From positions 1 to 5,458 of the forward strand of contig NZ_DQDX01000019.1 in NCBI RefSeq assembly GCF_003525665.1: a stretch of 5,458 nt of DNA, written 5' to 3'. Below the pieces are notes generated by a model that worked only from the letters and a program-made list of their open reading frames with translations, ran no database searches and was not told where the DNA came from. Positions 5,343 to 5,458 of the stretch are shown here, piece by piece. Position 1 is the first letter of the stretch. The number at the start of each line of letters is the position of its first letter. Made by a program: the position numbers and the translations under genes. Source of the stretch: Flavobacterium sp. (lineage in GTDB: Bacteria; Bacteroidota; Bacteroidia; Flavobacteriales; Flavobacteriaceae).

Positions 5343-5458
5343 ATGAAATTAATACTTATCATTTTTATAATTTCAATTTCCAGTATAAGAGACAGAGATT
5401 ATAGTGAAATAAATAAAAGTTTAAATTTACCAGATTCTCTTGAATCTGTCTCTTATAC
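5343..5458 (+). CDS. Small partial open frame at contig end, probably artefactual
   Basis: An ATG at 5343 opens a frame of 38 codons that runs off the window. The first residues, MKLILIIFIISISS, look like the start of a signal peptide. The frame then crosses the adapter-like sequence at 5383-5395, giving the peptide SIRDR, which is reminiscent of the CIRDR peptide produced when Nextera adapter is translated. It ends within the second adapter-like match. There is no TAnnTTTG box or convincing ribosome binding site upstream. The first roughly 13 codons could be a genuine gene start spliced to adapter sequence, or the whole tail could be a misjoin. I recognise no family. Confidence 0.2.
   Translation, partial: MKLILIIFIISISSIRDRDYSEINKSLNLPDSLESVSY
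5383..5395 (+). other. Tn5/Nextera mosaic-end match (GTATAAGAGACAG)
   Basis: Thirteen bases are identical to the inner 13 of the 19-bp Tn5 mosaic end used in Nextera libraries (AGATGTGTATAAGAGACAG), oriented as it would be 5' of a library insert. The preceding six bases (TTTCCA) do not match the rest of the mosaic end (AGATGT). With the inverted copy at 5446-5458 it encloses a 50-nt segment, exactly the layout of a very short library insert. Confidence 0.75.
5446..5458 (-). other. Terminal Tn5/Nextera mosaic-end remnant (CTGTCTCTTATAC)
   Basis: The last 13 bases of the window are the first 13 of CTGTCTCTTATACACATCT, the sequence read at the 3' end of an insert in Nextera libraries. It is the exact inverse of 5383-5395, and the complementarity extends one more base (5396 with 5445). 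The coincidence of an adapter match with the very end of the sequence is strong evidence for incompletely trimmed adapter at a contig end. Confidence 0.85.

Noticed and set aside
5383..5458. Terminal inverted repeats of a small transposon or MITE
   Set aside because: The 13-nt arms match the engineered Tn5 mosaic end, no target-site duplication or transposase is visible, and the sequence stops inside one arm. Library adapter is the simpler explanation.
1..5458. CRISPR array, tRNA or rRNA genes, phage or defence system
   Set aside because: No regularly spaced direct repeats, cloverleaf-like segments, rRNA-like conserved stretches, or integrase, transposase or nuclease-toxin proteins were seen. 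The gene content is housekeeping.

Overview
This AT-rich window looks like a chromosomal contig from a Flavobacterium-like member of the Flavobacteriaceae (Bacteroidota). The evidence is the repeated Bacteroidota-type -7 box TAnnTTTG in front of most genes (in three cases with a TTG/TTTG box 16-17 nt upstream), the lack of strong Shine-Dalgarno sequences, protein sequences that read as flavobacterial, and intergenic repeats of a kind I associate with this family. It is an ordinary housekeeping region. I found no new defence, mobile or biosynthetic system.

Layout, left to right. Positions 1-246 hold no supportable gene, only a leftward promoter-like box with a nearby palindrome, and the promoter of the first gene. 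A secreted, outer-membrane-type flavobacterial protein (247-1035, +) converges on a PLP-dependent cystathionine gamma-synthase/lyase-family enzyme (1103-2245, -). The two share a strong bidirectional terminator (1053-1089). A roughly 250-nt gap follows. It holds the enzyme's promoter and a large nested hairpin repeat that abuts the stop codon of a hot-dog acyl-CoA thioesterase-like gene (2500-2937, -). A second AT-rich inverted repeat (2982-3050) sits between that gene and a divergent two-gene operon: a short ArsC/Spx-like thioredoxin-fold protein (3101-3460, +), overlapping by 8 nt an EamA/DMT-family 10-TM transporter (3453-4346, +). A small CAGTCACAGT-type repeat overlaps the transporter's stop codon and supplies part of the promoter of yicC (4425-5285, +), which encodes a YicC-family endoribonuclease.

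The right end is the part that most needs caution. After yicC comes what looks like half of an interspersed repeat (5293-5340). After that are about 118 nt containing two inverted 13-nt matches to the Tn5/Nextera mosaic-end adapter (5383-5395 and 5446-5458), and the window stops exactly inside the second. The simplest reading is that this is a contig end carrying leftover library adapter. The small open frame there (5343-5458) should not be trusted without checking.

The genes do not form one pathway. They are a methionine/cysteine-metabolism enzyme, a thioesterase, a small redox-type protein with an exporter, and an RNA-processing factor. Only the ArsC-like/EamA pair is clearly an operon. The most interesting non-coding signals are the three or four intergenic repeat elements, one of which appears to have been co-opted at a stop codon and a promoter.
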